Of a stretch of DNA of 7,134 bases, positions 6,549 to 7,134 are shown piece after piece (position 1 is the stretch's first letter; each line of letters begins with the position of its first letter). Below the pieces are notes generated by a model, which did no database searches, was not told the DNA's origin, and saw only the letters and a program-made list of their open reading frames with translations. The stretch covers positions 7,883 to 15,016 of the forward strand of contig DPJB01000012.1 of NCBI GenBank assembly GCA_003543245.1, written 5' to 3'. The stretch comes from Moraxellaceae bacterium (GTDB lineage: Bacteria; Pseudomonadota; Gammaproteobacteria; Pseudomonadales; Moraxellaceae). A program made the translations under genes and the position numbers.

Positions 6549-6585
6549 TCATGGGCCAGACCGTCTTGCGGTTGCTGGCCCATGA
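6549..6585. repeat. 11-bp perfect inverted repeat in the gap between copies C and B
   Basis: TCATGGGCCAG (6549-6559) pairs exactly with CTGGCCCATGA (6575-6585). The loop can add ACCG/CGGT (6560-6563 with 6569-6572). It starts about 17 bases past the copy C stop. There is no T-tract on the - strand side (GATGACAGTAAATT follows), so it is not a standard intrinsic terminator. It may instead be an RNA-stabilising or attenuating hairpin that sets different levels of C and of B/A. Confidence 0.6.
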
Positions 6586-6601
6586 CAAGTGGCGGGAGGG
6601 A

Positions 6602-7134
6602 TCAGCCCTCGAACTTCAGCAGTTCCTTGTACTTCTGCTCAAGGTCGTCGCTGTAGTGGTCTTCCGGGTGGAAGCCAGGGCGGAAGTAGTCGAGCAGCGG
6701 CAGCGCCTGCTGACTGATGAATCCCTTGTAACCGAACAGGCTCCACATGCCCTTCAGCCACGACTTGCCGTTGAACAGCTGGCCGTCTTTTGCCATCAGG
6801 CGCACCTGCTGGTCAGCCAGTACCACGGCCAGGATGGACCAGGCGATCACCATGGCAGAGGCGCGGGTCGGGTAATCCTTGTACAGCTTCTGGTAGGTGT
6901 CGTAGCACACGGACTTGTGCTCGGACTCCTCGATGGCATGCCACAACCACATCTTGCGCATGACCGGGTCATTCATCTGCGCGTTCCAGTCTTCGCGGCG
7001 CATCAACTGGGCGGCGACGGTTGCGGTGAAGTGCTCGAGGGCGCAGGTCACGGCCAGTTGCTGCTTGTGGCTGAGGATCTTGTGGCCAAACTTGAGCAGC
7101 TTGCCGACGCGGCGATGGAAGAAGTCCACATCAA
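6602..7134 (-). CDS. COG3687/PF10118 'metal-dependent hydrolase' family protein, copy C (N-terminal part outside window)
   Basis: The frame is open from the right edge to the TGA at 6602-6604, giving 176 visible residues; the GTG at 7129 is internal, not a start. The visible part aligns with the second half of copies A and B. It has the Glu of ALEHFTA, then HAIEESEHK carrying the second ExxH, a hydrophobic segment (AMVIAWSILAVVLA) and the GFHP motif in place of DFHP. It ends about 25 residues after GFHP, without a basic tail. It is the most divergent of the three: its active-site codons differ from those shared by A and B. The first half of the di-iron site would lie beyond the window. Same strand and a 141-base gap to copy B suggest one transcription unit, possibly with internal control. 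The function is unknown. Confidence 0.87.
   Translation of the reverse strand, partial: DVDFFHRRVGKLLKFGHKILSHKQQLAVTCALEHFTATVAAQLMRREDWNAQMNDPVMRKMWLWHAIEESEHKSVCYDTYQKLYKDYPTRASAMVIAWSILAVVLADQQVRLMAKDGQLFNGKSWLKGMWSLFGYKGFISQQALPLLDYFRPGFHPEDHYSDDLEQKYKELLKFEG

Noticed and set aside
6461..6583. Upstream extension of copy B to 6583
   Set aside because: The extra residues are encoded by two inverted repeats and lack a counterpart in copy A; the ATG at 6460 has a ribosome binding site.
6549..6585. Intrinsic terminator for copy C
   Set aside because: The hairpin is strong but no T-tract follows on the - strand, so it is listed only as an inverted repeat.
1..7134. Mobile element, CRISPR array, tRNA or phage-defence system
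   Set aside because: No transposase, integrase, nuclease, regularly spaced repeats or tRNA-like fold was seen; the genes are housekeeping or metabolic in character.

Overview
The window is chromosomal DNA from a GC-rich gammaproteobacterium. The best guides are a full-length Rep-type helicase very close to the E. coli protein, a cytochrome c5, and a run of COG3687/PF10118 proteins of the kind common in Pseudomonas, Marinobacter and Alcanivorax-like bacteria. Rep and cytochrome c5 also lie near each other in Pseudomonas. The order-level assignment (Pseudomonadales/Oceanospirillales) is inference from protein style only. I see no mobile element, CRISPR array, tRNA or rRNA.

Layout. On the + strand are the 3' part of an HPP-family membrane protein with two CBS domains (cut by the left edge) and a secreted mono-haem cytochrome c5 with its own probable promoter. 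A strong bidirectional terminator (1781-1808) separates these from genes arriving on the - strand. The next - strand unit is rep followed by a small YkgJ-type cysteine-cluster protein, coupled by an ATGA overlap. Upstream of rep is a 325-base gene-free stretch. It holds a structured inverted repeat (4284-4357) and the intrinsic terminator (4425-4461) of the next - strand unit.

The right-hand third is three consecutive - strand paralogues of the family labelled 'predicted metal-dependent hydrolase'. In transcription order they are copy C (cut by the right edge), copy B and copy A. B and A overlap by ATGA; C and B are separated by 141 bases carrying two clear inverted repeats. The visible residues fit a ferritin-like di-iron carboxylate site (E, ExxH, E, ExxH) better than a hydrolase site. 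Copy A carries an additional basic Ala/Lys/Pro-rich tail of about 90 residues that B and C lack.

Rep (replication restart, roadblock removal) and cytochrome c5 (periplasmic electron transfer) are housekeeping genes. The paralogue cluster is the least understood part and the most worth following up.
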